In this document: in pieces, positions 48,235 to 62,500 of the stretch
Layout of the letters: each line of letters opens with the position of its first letter
Position numbering within the stretch: position 1 is the first letter of the stretch
Made by a program: the position numbers and the translations under genes
The notes under the pieces: generated by a model
What the model was told of the DNA's origin: nothing
Database searches by the model: none
Seen by the model: only the letters and a program-made list of their open reading frames with translations
Source: Yamagishiella unicocca
Taxonomy: Eukaryota; Chlorophyta; Chlorophyceae; Chlamydomonadales; Volvocaceae
Direction of reading: 5' to 3'
DNA: 64,000 bases
Assembly: GCA_003116995.1 (NCBI GenBank)
Contig: BDSL01000036.1
Coordinates: forward strand, 186,001-250,000

Positions 48235-50557
48235 GCCGCTGAGCCGCAGGCGCCCGATGAGGGCTGCAACACCACTTGGCTCATTTATTTTGTTTTTGTA
48301 GCCGCGCATACTTGGTGCGCATAAAAAATGAAATTACATATACTGCACGCAAAGTATATAAAATTGGGCGCGACGGGAAGGCTCACGCGATGGGATGCGA
48401 TGGAATTGCTTTACGTAACCCAGCGAATCGCAGAGTAGTTCATTCACATGACGGTTGTGTGTGCACCTGCTAAAATGCATACCACGTTACCGATCACAAC
48501 GTACGAGAACTGGCTGCAAGGATGAGCGCCGCTAGTAGATATGGAAGGATTGTCAGGTGTCTGACGTGAGTTTGACTTGTGTTGTTGTGACTGTCCGTGC
48601 ATATGACATTTTGGGACCGTTGCAAGGAGTGTGACCGTGAGCGGAACCCCAACTGACAGTATGCAAGCCTCTTGCCTGCATTGAAACCTCTCGTGTGCAT
48701 GTCATGGCCAGGGGAGCCTCATGGCAGCCGTCGGTGTTTCGGTACAGGGGTGCGCATGCCGGTCGATATGCAACGACCAGCCCATTTCGTACCTTTTAAT
48801 GCTGTACTGGCGACGTGAAGAGACGTGGCAAGGCCCCCAGGGCGGTGTCTCTCGTTTGAAGGCGCTCAAACAAAATGCCGGTACGGCGGCGTTGGAACAT
48901 CAGTGCCCGGATGCAGGGACGCAGGGTGTCTGCGCCACCCTTGTGGAGCTTAGATCTGGCCGCCGCAAAGAATGACCTATCTTTTCCCGCGCTTTTGCTT
49001 GGTTTTCTTCCGGGGACTCGGGTCACCGTCGCGGGTTGGGTACCTATGGCGTTATGGGATGGTGGCTTGAGGCAAGTGGGGGTCGTGACGTAGCGCTTCT
49101 ACGGATTCAATGGTGTGGTTGCGCTTTGTTTCATGGTACTGTCATGTTTGGTTTTTGCCAATTTGAAAATTGACGCACGTTGACTGCCGTACAGCTCGGT
49201 GTCTGCCGCGGCTGTGTAAGTGCGACGGACATTTCCTCCCACTTTTAGGTTACTGCACGTGTTGCTGTCGGGACTTATGAGGCAGTGCCGCAGGCCCTCG
49301 GATCAGTCACCTTTTGACTGCTTGTTCCAGTCAGGCGCTGTAAGACAGTACGTTTCGCAGCAGGGTGCCTTGTTTCAGTGCCTTCTGCCGATTGGCAAGC
49401 AGATAGGTCTGCGAGCCTCATGTGCCTCACAAACGGCGTGTCTTTCCTTCTTTCGCTACCGTATCTTGGGATAGGGCCGTCCTGGGCCGTCCGTTCAGTG
49501 TATGTGTACAGATGTGTAGGGCCCGCTCAGATGCGAAAGCTGCCGCACTTACAGGCGCCTACTGACAACCATGACAACCAGGGCAGACTGATTAAATCAC
49601 GATAACATCACTTCCTTCCAAAACGCCAAAGCGAACACTATGTCGGCATTTGCCATTGCCGAATCACTTATGTTCCCCTTGGCCCTATCGAGCAGAGTAG
49701 TTCAGCCATCTATCATGCCATCGCAACGGACAGTCCCAGATCGTCTTGGGCAACTTGGCGATTGGCGCACAGACGGGGTTTCGGCGCGCGGAGTTGCGCT
49801 GTGTCGGTCGGGTCTGAAGTATACGAATTAACCAGCCTCCTGTAACCTGGGCTTGCTCAAAGCTTTAGGGGAGCGTGTTGGGTCCCAATCGATATCGCCG
49901 GCTGTCCCAGGCCCGCCAGACAGACACCAGGTTGCCCTTGAGGGGATATCGTCTACAAATGATACAGCCCCAACTTTTTCATGATCGATCGAACCGGTAT
50001 GATCGTCGATATGAACTTATTAAATACTGGGTCGCACTTCAGCGGGCAACGTTTGTGCTGCAGCAGCTGCATCAACAGTCAGCCAGACCAATGAGGATTA
50101 CACGTAGGAGATGGTTACAACAACGGACGATTGTGGCCACCATGCTCTAAACCGTGGCAACAGTCCAATCGCACACGTGCGGACTCTAAATCGCTATCCT
50201 TCGCCACCTACTCGCAAGTTCACGACCCCTGGGCCAACCCCATTCGACCTTACTAGCCTTGCAAAACCATGCATTTATAATCGAAAAACTGTCATTGGAT
50301 CGTGTGGGCTTATGAGAGCTGCCCTGCGCCCCTGTCGGGCATTGACGGTTGGTGGGAACCCGGAAGCCTCGACTATTCGTATCGCTTCACTTGGTGGTAC
50401 TGGTACTGTGGAAGGATACTTCACGGTTATGCATTTATTTAAGATAGTTGATACATTGTGTACTCCAACTTCAAACCTTCCGAAGGCATACGCATGGCCG
50501 TCGGACTCCGCCTGCAAGAGAAATGATAGCTACTAGGGGTTTAACGGGTTGTTGTCC
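48235..50557. other. Intergenic region between the two surface-protein genes
   Basis: No recognisable coding sequence. It should hold the SRCR 3' UTR (a TGTAA candidate is at 49215-49219) and the promoter of the beta-helix gene. Only short frames without domains are seen. Confidence 0.5.
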
Positions 50558-53500
50558 ATGAGCAATTTGTATTTACAAATGCCGCATCGTCGGGCTTTGC
50601 GCTTTCTTGTGGTAATTGCCTTCTTGCTTGAGTACGTTCCGAGAACTGGGGCCGCCGCCATTTGCACCATTAATATTTTGGGTGATTCGGATACAAGGTT
50701 GCTGCCCGACCAACCTAAAAGTGGAGCAAACTGCAGTTGCTGGCAGGAGTTTCCACTTACGGGGGACAATGTCGTCGCATACCCGGCCGGAAATGCAGCG
50801 CTCTTTACGTTGTGTGACCCTTCTGGCTTCTCTGGCGGTTACTATGGTGAGCGTCACTATGCTACCAGCAGGGAACGCATAGTGTCGCTGCGGTCCTACC
50901 ACCTGCCTGATGTGGCAGTCGATCGGCCGGGTTACTTGCATCCCGAACTTAAACATCACACAGTTTGTACAGCGGGTTGGGCGGAACGTGGGGCGACGTG
51001 GTCCCATCGTGAAGGGGGGCGAGGCAGGGTGGGTGAGGGGGCACAGCCTTTGGGCGAAGGGACATAGGCAAGGGGGTAGGGGAAACAGTCTGGGGGGAAG
51101 CGGTGCAGCCTGCCTCCTGTTTACGCGCCTCTTCCAAGCAACCGACAAGAGCGCCCCGGCCACTTCTCCTCCCGTCCAGCCTTTGCCAGCGGTCCCGTCG
51201 CTGTGAACCCCTCATGGGACGCCGCCGTGTCGGACGGCACTTCCCTGAAGTTCACCGGGTCGGACGGATTCATCCTGGACGGGGCGTCGGCGTCAGCGTC
51301 CGCGTCCGCGGCCACGGCGGCAGATCTGGATCTTACTTCCGGCATGCCCCTGTTTCACTTCTACAACGTTAACGGGCTTACACTGCGCAACCTGGTGTTC
51401 CGCAACCTGACAACCTCGAGCCCGCTCATCTTACTGGAGGATTGTACCAGCGTCGTCCTGGAGAACGTGTTGTTCGAGGACGTGAGGATCGCTGCGTCGT
51501 CATCGGGCTCAGGTGGCCTTGTGAGTGCCGTATTCAACACAGCGGTGCTGGCTAATGTCAGCCTAAGCGGGGTCTTAGCCCGGCGAGTCTCGGTCGACGC
51601 GGTGCTGGAAGGCGACGGTGCCGCTGCAGCCACCGGCGCTCTGGTCAGCTGGTCGCAGTGCAGTAGCGGCTGTAGCATCAGCGAGCTGAGATTCGAGGAT
51701 GTGGCCCTGACGGAGGGCTGGGCGGCGCTCAGGGTCGCTGCCAGCCCGGGGCTGCAGCTGGAGGGCGTGACGATAGCCGGGGCCAGCTGCAGCGGCGCCA
51801 CTGGGGCCGTCGTACAGGTCACTGACGGCGCCAACATGACTGCCACGTCAGTTGTGTTGAGCGGGCTGCGGCTGCAGGGTGGCTGCCCCGGGCTGGCGCT
51901 CAGGGGCGAGTCTGGCGGCATGGTGGTCACCAACATCACGCTACAGGTAGACGCTGGGATGATGAGTGCGGGTGCATGGACACTGGCAACCGATGCCGAA
52001 TGTAATGTTTGTGTGCTGGGATCGAGGTGCTTTGTTAGGCCATTGGGTTCGTGGCCAGGGCAGCCCATGATATGTTCGTGATGACAGGGCTCCTGGTAGC
52101 GCGGCGTCTTGTACGACAGTCCCGAGGCTCCGCAACCTCGTGATGGCGGTGCACCTGCAGCGGCGGTTACAAAAGGAGCGGTGGCGGTCGTTTCAGGGCT
52201 TCGGAGGTCCTTCTCAATTACTCGGGCAGGCTTGGGAGGACCCTGGAGCTCACCGATTACTCGCATTTTGCTCGCCGCAGGACTCAGTGTTCGAGGGTGA
52301 TGGGGCAGCTGTGTGGCTGTCACAGATGGTTTCCTCCAGCGCGCAAGACCTCCCTGTCGTGGCGTCGCTGCGAGGGCTCACCCTGAGCGGCGTGACGCTG
52401 TCTGGCGGTGGCGGCGCAGTGCTGGTGGACGGCAGCGAGGGTGTGGACGTGCAGGCACGTAGCAGGGTCATGTATGTGCAAATGTGTTCGGGAAGGCTAT
52501 GACTAAGGCCGTTTCTTCAGTTGGTTGTTTGCCTTGGCGCGTGCCGTGGCGTGGCATCGGTTATGTTCAGGGAGAGGCGTCCCAGGCAATATGGCACCTG
52601 CGGGGCCGGCAGCCGGCATCCGCCAAGGCTCACTGCTCCTGCTTAACGTTCCCTCCCAACCTCTCCGCAGGGCGTCGTGCTCCGTGGAGTGGGGGCCGGC
52701 GCCGGCAGCAGCGAGGCAACAACCCTGCTTTGCGTGTCCGCGAGCCAGGCGGTGGTAGTGGAAGGCGTGGAGGTGTGGCCTATCGATGACGGCCAGCAGG
52801 CATCAGCGACGTGGGTCCAGGTGCAAGGTGGAGCACAGGTGGCAGTGGCGGGTGTCCGCAACGCCGGCGGTCCCAGCGGCATGGTGGCTGGCGCGGTTGC
52901 AATCGACATGTCGGACTGCCTGCCGGGCTGCTCCATCCGCAACGTCTCCCTAGTCGGGGTGTCCTTGGGCGACAGCTCCAGGGCCCTCTCAGTGGTGCGA
53001 AGCACAGGAGTCCAGGTGCGGTGGTGGGCATCGCCATAGGAGCATGGCTGCATGAGGCAGGACGGGCTTGGTTACTTGCGCTTTCCTCCTCTCCCAGGTC
53101 TCCAGGGCCCCAGGTTTGTTTCCTTTCCCACTGAAGCTCTCCGAGGTTCCTCGTCATCAACCCTTCCGTTGCGATTCCCCGTTGCTCACGCAGATCACGG
53201 ATGTGCAACTCCTCGACGTCCGGGGCAGTCGTGCTTCGGATTCCTTCGACGCTGCCGTGCGCCTCGTGCATGTGTCACTCGCCAGACTTGAGCGCATCAC
53301 GGTGGCTGACTTCGTGTCCAGCGGCCCCCTTCAGGGTGTGCTGCTTATCGAAAGCAACAACGTCGCTGCGACCGACATCATTGTCCAAGGCTTCGTTGCT
53401 GCCTCAGCTGACATCAGCACCGGGTTGTGTGTCGTGGATAGCGGGGAGCTGATCGTGGAAGGGATGACATGCAGCGGTAGTCGCTCCGGCAGCGGCCCCT

Positions 53501-56500
53501 GTATTATTGCAGACGGGTCATCGATAACTGTTTCAAACAGCAGCTTCACAAGCAACGGCGCTGGCGGCAGCAGCATTGGCGGTGCTATTTATTTGCAGGG
53601 CTCCGCCAGCAAAAGTCGCACCAGCATGCGGATCCTGGGCACCATGTTTGACCGCAACGCGGCCGGCATTGGCGGTGGTGGGTCGACGCGCGATGGTTGG
53701 GGTGGGGCTGGGCTAGTGTCACTGCGGTTTCGCTCCGTTCTCCGTCGCTTCCGGTCTTGCGCCTTTCCTGGCAACACGCGCCGGATGGTGACGGAGGCGC
53801 TACACGCAGGAACCTCCCGTCGCCCCCAATCTGCCCGCGATGCGCGACAGCAGCGTGAAGCAGGAACATACAATGATGCAACTAGCTACTAGAATCCCGT
53901 GGCATACAGACCAGCTAACATTTGAATGCCGGATGCCATGTGCTCGTCCGTTGCCGGTCCATACAGTATCTGTGTCGCAGCGTGCCTGTTAATGTTCGCC
54001 CCATGGCGGCACTGAACACGGCGGCGCTCCTTTGGCCCTCGACCATAACTCGTTTGCCCCAAACAGCCATTGCAATGAAGACCCTGGAGGGTGGGAAGGC
54101 GCCCTCGCTGCTCTTGGACGTCTGCCAGTTTCGTAACAACACTGCGACGCTGCGCAGTCCGACTGAACCAGCACTCGGCGGCGACGTCTATTCGGTGGAC
54201 GGCAGCAGCCTCACCATCACCTCGTCTTCGTTCACTGGTAGCTCGGCCACCGGCACCGGCAGCAGCGGCGGTTCCATCTTCGCGCAAAAGGCCAGCACCA
54301 AAATCACCCTCTCAAACTTCACTCGCTGCTCGTCCACAAACAGGGGCGGAGCGGTCTACCACGAGGTAACGCGCAGCGCGGATAGCACTGGTAGTTGGAC
54401 GAGCAGGTTGCCAAGTGTGTGTGTGTTAGGGAGAAGGGATGCCGGGGCCGTGATTTGTGGCTATAGCTATGTTCAACATCATCGCCGGCATCACCCTCGC
54501 TTACTTGCTGCCCTTCCATACCGCCCATTGGGGACGCCTCGCTTGCAGCCGATGGCCCAAAGCTGTCCAACCCCAGACTCCTGCGGGCTGTCGCTTGTCA
54601 GCTGCCGCTTCGAGGAGAATGACTCTGAGGAGGGAGGCGCCGTCCTGATGCTGCTCAATAGCAATATGGTCGCCACCTTCACCATCAGCACTTGCGTCTT
54701 TGCGTACAACACGGCCGGCACGTCAGGCGGGGCGCTTTGCATGCCCGGCAATTGCCTCCCGTACGAAGATCGTGCGTGCGCACGGCAGGCCGACGTGGCG
54801 AAGCAGGGCATCATGCAGCTCTACGACAGCCAGTTCTTGAACAACTCCTCCCCAAAGGGCGGCGCAATACTCTACGCGTACAACAACGCGCAGGGCATCA
54901 ACATCACTTCCTCCCAGTTTATAGCCAACAACGCCAGCGAAGCCGCCGGTGCGGTTTCTTCAGGTTTCCGGGAACTCATTGGCTTTAGGACTGCTGCCAT
55001 ATCTTGTAGTCGTAAGGCTCCTTACATTTCGCAGTCGTGGCGACGACGTGGCATCTTGAAATGCCCCTCGAGGGGCAGTCGGGGTGCTTATCCCAGCTTC
55101 CCTCAGTGCTGAGAGTCCTTCTTTTGCCCCGTTCCTGCCGTGGCCTTCGGCGTGCACAGGCTTGTACTTGCGGGCCGTGCCACTGGTGGAGATCCGTCAC
55201 TGCCGCTTCGAGGATAACACCGCAACCCTCATCGGCGCTGTGGCCCTCACCTCGCTTCACTCGCATGGGCTTATCCACAACACCACCTTCCGAAACAACA
55301 TCTGCAACAGAAACGCGGCCGACACGGGTTCCGCCCTGTACGTCTCTGAGTACGACGGAGTCACCCAGGATGGCACAGCCAGCGGCCCCCTCTTCAGTTT
55401 CTCACTGACGAACAGCACCTTTGAGGTGAGGCTCGATGTTCGATGTCGATCAGGAGCGCCTGCTCGCCACTCCGCCTATCCACGGCGCCCAACCTCGTTC
55501 CCCAAGCCTCTGCTGCCTCTGTCAAACCCAATCCCTCCCACTCCTCAGTTATTGACCCCTCTTGACAACTCGCCTGTCGATCTGACATCCGCACTTGTTA
55601 CGCCAACTGGACTGAGGGTCCTCCTTTCCCCCTGCCGCAAACTAATCCGGCGAAATGACCCGGAAACTGCTGCTGCAGGACAACTTCTCCAGTTCCGATG
55701 CAGGCGGTGCCACCATCACCCGCTGCGAGGCGTTCCTGGAGGTGAGTGTGCGTGACCCCGTCGGCTGTAGCGTTTGGCTCGTCAGCAGTCTGGAGCAAGC
55801 ACGATCCATCGCACCACAGATTGGGCCGAAGACAGTGGCATGAGGTGACGACGGCGGCTACGGCCATCAGCCCACGCCCCGTGACCTGTTTTACGACCCA
55901 TGGGTCACTGCCCGCCATGGGCTCGCCACGTGACCAACTTTGGCGGTTAGCGCATCGCTGCGGCGGCTGTGACGGCTGCGGCGGCTGCGTCAGGCGGCTT
56001 ATAGTTCCTCTTCCGGTTTATAGAACATGACGCCGCGAACTGCCGATCCCAATGGGTATTTATCACGACTGCGAGCGAGGCATTGCCACTCACTGCATAC
56101 CCATGGACTTCCAAGTGTGACATTGCACCTCACCGGCCTGCTCGCAGGACGTGATGTTCCGCAGAAATAGCGCTGCCCGGAGGGGCGGTGCGCTGTTTAT
56201 GGAGCAGGACGTGGGCGGACAGCTGGTGGCAGTCATGGAGGGCATCCCGAGACGGGTGCGTGGGTTGGTGGGCTGAGAGCAAACGTGTGGGCCGAAGTGA
56301 AGCCGGGGTGCGTGGAATGGTTGACACCGTAGATCCTACCAAGCAGGGTGTGTAGGGCCTTCGGTACTCGGTCTGATCCGTTGTACGCCGGTGTGCCAAA
56401 GCCGTCATGGCGATACAATAGATCCCATGGCGGACAGTGCGTCTGTTGGGCCCTGGCGCCTCAAGCCGGCGGCTTACCCGAAGAAGCCGGTAGACGCTTC

Positions 56501-59500
56501 GCCTCGTGAAGGGAGCACATCATGAATCCGCGCGACGTGCTGACCTTTTACGGTGCCTGACGGGTAGGAAGGACGCTGGAGAGGGCTCAGGTAACTCGTA
56601 GCTCTGCTGCTGCGCAACTCTACTAGCCAACTATAGCAGCAACCAGGCCGTCCTACTCCGCACTACGCCGTCATCTCCCGCACTACGTCTCTGACGCCTA
56701 CCTGTCATCAATCGTTGCCACGGCGTTGGTCGCCTCCCACGGCCCCCTGGTGCGCCTGGTGCTGACGCCCCCCAGGTGACTAACGGCACCCTTCGCCGCG
56801 TGCACTTCTACGACAACCGCGCCACAACCAACGGCGGCGCGCTGCTGTTGTCAGGTTGGCACCTGCAGCTGGACGACATTTTCTTCGTGAACAACAGCGC
56901 GAACACCTTCAGGGCAGGTGGCTCCGACAACGCCGGCGGCGCGGTTTTCGCGACGAGCTGCCCAAGCGCAGTCCGCATGAACAACGTGAGTGCTTCTTTC
57001 GCATGCCAGAAAACGGTGTAATCCTACAACGCTAGAATCGTAAAAACAAAGTAAACCAGGTTTGTAGCCTTGAGTACAACGTTTTCGTCGACGCGTCGGC
57101 CTGCAGGTGTCGTTTTCCGGCAATAAAGCTTATCAGGGCGGAGCGATGTACGCAGAGCTGTGCAGTATTTCAATCAAGAATGCGACCTTCAAGGACAACA
57201 CCGCACTGGGAGACGCGGTACGACAGGGGTACAATGGTGGGCGCGCTCCATCGCCGGACGGCGCAATCCGCCTTCACGTGCCGTGTCCAGTCTAACGCCG
57301 GCTTTGCAGAGCATAGGGCAGCTGCGGCATGGCTTTGCTTGCATTGCGTACCTGCAACCAGCAAATCGCACTTGTGGCTCTCGCTGCTTCGTTGAGGTAC
57401 AGGGCGGTACTAGGCGGCGTGGCCATTCCTGCCCTGCGTGTGGCATCTAATCTCCCCCATGTACACCCCCCAACCCACACCCGTGAAGCTTCTAACGGAG
57501 ACGTCGGTGTTGTCGCCCGTGTTCGTTCCTCTCGTCGCAGGGCGCAGTGCTGGTGAATGGCTTCACCTCCAACGACTTCACAACCGACAGCGGCGTGTAC
57601 GCGTTCGACAGCCTGGACACAACATTCGAGAGAAACACGGCCAGAAGCCTCGGTGGGGCCCTCAAGGTAGGGTACGCCGCGACCGCAAGCAACGTGGCTG
57701 TATGTACACGCTGCATCCGATTCGACGAGTCTAAAGGTCAGGCCATAACTTGGCCGGCACCTGCAATGGCCCAACTCGATCGGACTATGCGACATATATC
57801 TATTTTCCCAACTTCTGCCATCTTGAAATGGCTTGAGTTTTATTCAATCGCCTCAGTCGCTTCCCCCTGCGCCAGTTTCCAAAACGCTTTGCAATCGCAC
57901 AAATCACGCCCCGAACCTCATAGCTAACACGCACGCCCTGCTGTCCACAGGTGTACTGGGCGAGAGTTAACCTCACCCACACGGACTTTATCGACAACAG
58001 CGCCTACACAGAGGTAAGAAAAACTTCGCTGCCTCAGTTGGCGAGATCAGGATAAGGGGTCATCCGCTCTGCCTCATGCTCCCAGCTATGAAAAACTGCG
58101 GATCCACGAGACAGGTCGTCTTCAAAATGCACCCCCGGCAAGCTCCAATCGCCAAGCCCGTGCGCCTCCATCTACAACCCTGGTATCTACGGTCCCCCCG
58201 CACCACCTGTCGTAACCCTGGTGTCCACGGTCCCTTGCCCCACCCTGCCTGCCACAAACGACGAAGCCTTACCGTTAACCCTCCTCTCCCCGCCGTTTAC
58301 GTGTGTCTGCCCTTCCGCGCCAAACCCACCAGGGAGGGGCCGTGTACCTTCAGGTGACACCCACGGGGCCGTTCGTCCGTCCTACGGGTATTCATACTTG
58401 CTGTCAGCACGGGGACACCTTACATAATCCAGCGGGGCCTAGGCTAAGCATTACCGGCAGTGGTTGTTTTGCTGCGAGCCATGAGGCCCATGGGTTAGCT
58501 GCAGTCAGTGCACGGGCGGGTGCCCTCACGAGCCATGAGGTCCATGGGTGCACTAGCCGAGACTTGCTGTGCTCCATGCAAACCTTGGTCCCACCCTCCG
58601 GCGCTGCAACTCCCGCAGATCGTGCCTCCGATGCCCAGCTCCGCGACTGGCGCACCGCTAGACACGGGCATGAGGGTGAGAGCTGAGCCGAAGAGGTCCT
58701 GCGCCTGGGCCGGCTGTTGACGGGCAAACGTTGCTCCCCCAGCCGTATTACCGGCGATATCTTGTTCGCCAGACCCTGCTTCTTCGGTAAAGCTCGTAAC
58801 ACTGAAAACACCGATGAGCCGCCTACCTCAATATAATCGGATATTATTTTAGCTATGATGACGTAAGCGTGCTATCTGAGCCGATGGAGTTGAGGCAAGT
58901 CTTGCACCCACGGTGCATGAGCGGGGCGGTGTGTGGCATGCCTCCAGCGCCCGACAAAGACCTCCACTTTCGTGTCCCTGTTCCCAAACCAAAGGGCCTC
59001 TTCGACCGCTGCGAGTTCCGGCGCAACGCCGTCAACAACTCTGGCGGCGCGCTGTATCATTCAGCCTCCGCCGTACATATCACCGACTGCGAGCTTCAGG
59101 ACAACACTGCGGGCAACGGCTTTTTCAGTGACAGCTGGTCCAACGCCGGCGGCGCCATCTTCGCCACGAGTTGCACCGCCCCGATGGTGCTCAGCCGCAC
59201 CAAGCTGGGGCGCAACAAGGCAGACGGGCGCGGTGGCGCCGTGGCGCTGTTGTCGTGCGCCGCCACCCTGGAGGAGTCGTACCTGTACGACAACGTCGCC
59301 AAGCTGTTGGGTGGCGCTGTGGCGGCAGGACACCAGGTCACCAGCGCGCAGCCTGAGGTGAGAGGCCGAAGGCATTAAAGGGCTTGGGGACGACGCCGTG
59401 AAGGACGCGGCGGGGCGGCGGCATATAACCCAAGTGCTTGAGCGGTTCGCCGTCCTCACAGGAGGGTTGCAGCCGCTGCCTTGTCATCTGTCTTAGTAGT

Positions 59501-62500
59501 TACCGGTGTTTCGGCTGCACCCTGCGTGGCCTCGAACAATCGTTCGCTCGTGTACTTGTTGCCTGCTGACCAGCGCCAGGCGATACATGAATCGCCTTGC
59601 GTGCCGGCCTGGTGTCCCCGTAGTCCCTCCTCCTTACGTTCCTGCTACCGTTTTCCGGTACATCCTGCGCGCCACACAACCGCTCGTCAACCACGGGTCA
59701 ACTGCCGCCCCACTCGCAGGGGCCGCAACTGAGCCTCGTCAACTGCAACCTCACCAGCAACTCAGCAGTGGATGAGCACGGAGGCGCCGTGTACGCCACC
59801 AGCGTGTCGCTCACCGTGCGCGGCTCCCGGCTGGTCGAAAACGCCGCCAAGCAAATGGGTGGCGCCGTGAACAGCATCGGCGCCCCCGTGCTCGTGCTAT
59901 CGAACAGCAGCCTTGAGGGCAACAACGCCGGCGTGTCTGGCGGTGCAGTTTGGGCGGAGAGCTTCGTCCTGGCGCAGGTGGTAGAACGGGTTCGGACAGA
60001 ACGGGCCCTATGTGATTTCTATCCACCACTACGCTCCTAAATCAACAGGCCCCGTCTCTGAGGGGGCCGACACAGCGCCCGGAGTCGCCCGTGCGGTTGG
60101 ATGGCTCAGACGTGCACTCGTGTGGACACTGCATGGGCGGAGGGCTGTAGCCCCTGCCGACTGCTGTAGCTGCTGGGTTCGTTTCTGCTACTTACGTGTG
60201 CAGGTCATCGGTATCGGCCACGTCGGTACCGGCCATTGGTATCGGCCACGCCCTGCAAGGACACCGTCCCCGACAGACCCGACACGTCTGCTATCCGGAT
60301 CATCCCCTGGCGCTGAAACCTACTGCCTCAACCTTCCAAACCGAACCCTCCAGGTCGATACCACCCACGTGGTTAACAACACCGCCACAAGCTTGGGTGG
60401 CGGCGTGGTGCTCTTCAACCCGCGCTGCGCGCACTTGGAGGGCCTGCTGCTGGCCGACAACAGCGCGGCCAAGGGAGGCGGCGTGTATGTGGCCATGCCG
60501 GCATCTACGCAGCGGCCCGCCGCCGCTGACTTGGGATGCGCCGCGGCCTTCGACGGGCGGCTGGGAGAAGCGTGGACGACACGCTTGTCGAACGCCTCGC
60601 AGCGCGTCCTGGAATCACAGGTGGGTGCAACCGGGGGTCGGCGCGTATGTTCCACGTAGAACACGTCACGTGGCTGGCGCGCTTGATACGGTACGACATC
60701 CTTATTTTCGCGGCGTACATAGCTGAAGGTTCATTACCACGAAATGCTAGTACGGCAACACCCAGAAGCCTCGTCCTTCGTCGCCGCAACGTCTGTCTCC
60801 ACTACGAACGCGCGCAGGGCAACGCCGTGGTGCTGGTTGCGGCCAACATAACCGCAACCAACAACCGCGCCCTCAGCGGCCAGGGCGGCGTTTTGCTGCT
60901 TGATGCCACCCGCGGATCATCGCTTCTGGACGGCATGAGCGCCAGCGGTAACAGTGCCAGCGAAGCCGGCGGCGCAGTGGCGGTTTCCGACACCCGGCTT
61001 GGCGACGCCATGTTGTACATCTCGTCCAGCTTGTTGTACGGCAATACGGCGGCGGGAGAGGGCGGGGCGCTTGCTCTGGATGGCAGCCGTACTCAGCAGC
61101 GGGTGCGGCTCTCCGGCTTGGGTCGGTTCGGCTAGTCGGGGATCAGTGATACGGCGGTGCTTGGCGGGCTGGCTCCGGGGGTGTTTAAAAACCGTTTTAC
61201 GGCTCCGGGGGTGGGTGGGAGAAAGTGGAGCCTTGAGAAAGTACACCTGGCATGTACAGTCACCACACAGATCGCTGAGGGTGCGGTCCTGAGCCGTACA
61301 CGCCGTACATCGTATCATGCTCCCCGCAGGCTGTAATACTCAACACCACGATGCAGCTCAACCGCGCCGCGTCCGGGGGAGCGGTGAGCCTGCGGCGCAA
61401 CGCCTCCCTGGAGCTCTACGATTGCACGCTGGAGGGCAACACGGCGACCGGCCAGGCTGGTGGCAGCGGCGGCGGCGGCTCGGTGTACGCCGCCTCGTGC
61501 AACTGGCTGATGGTGGGTCCATCTTGGGGCTTGCGCCACTAGTGGCGGGACGCTAGTGGTGGGTCCACGTTGGGGGTTGCGAGGGCAGTCATTAAAATGA
61601 AATTGCTAAGCGGAGCTGAGCGGAGCTGTCACACGGGATTCGCGACGCGGCCGATGGTTGATGGAGGGATACACCCCACCCAGCGGCAACTGAACCAGAC
61701 CCCCTGAGAACCCATTCATCCATTCCACATAGCACAGCGAGACCCCACTCCCAGCCCACCCGCCCACGGTTGTTCCTTTCGTACACGGGTTTTCCTTGCA
61801 ACCCACCCACACCGTGCGGCACCGCAGGTTAATGGCACGACGATTGGCTCGTCGTCTGCGTCCAACGGCCACGGTGGGGGCGTCTTCTCAGACGGCTGCG
61901 GCGCAGTGCTGCTGTCCGGAGTCACGCTGCACTTTAACAACGCGACGGGTTCGGGCGGTGCCGCTTACTTGGTATCCTCCACCGCCTCGGACTCAGCGCT
62001 GGTGCTGGTGTCGGGTGGCAACATGAGCTACAATCACGCAGGGAGCAACACAGGAGATGGGGGCTCCGGCAATAAAGTCCAGCTTGACAGGATGCTCCCA
62101 GTCGGCTCTGGAGGTGCGCATTACAACGGCCGGACCGGTTGTGTTGTATGCAGCACGATGCGCTGGCTCTTTAATCTGTTTTTGCTAAGTTAATCCGGTC
62201 CGACAGGTAGGGAAGTTTTTGTTTTTCATCTGCTTTCCAAGACTGGGTACGTTTCCATCCGTGAACCTCCATTCCGAAGGGCATCGTGACTCCGAAGGGC
62301 TCCACGGGTCCGCCCCTCTCGCCCCAGGCGCGCTTTACCTCGGCGGCAGCTTGGCGGTCCTGGTCGACCGCTCCCACTTTGAAGGCAACGTGGCGGAGGT
62401 CATGGGCGGCGCAGTCGGAATCGGCCTCGAGTGCCCGGAGGTGGGTAGGGGGCCCGCGCTGCCGGTGCACCGGTAACGAAACGTCCATGTGTCGCCTAGC

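Noticed and set aside
51361..52323. 320-residue minus-strand open frame
   Set aside because: Antisense of the beta-helix exon 51180-51946, whose plus-strand frame has phase-matched junctions and repeat motifs.
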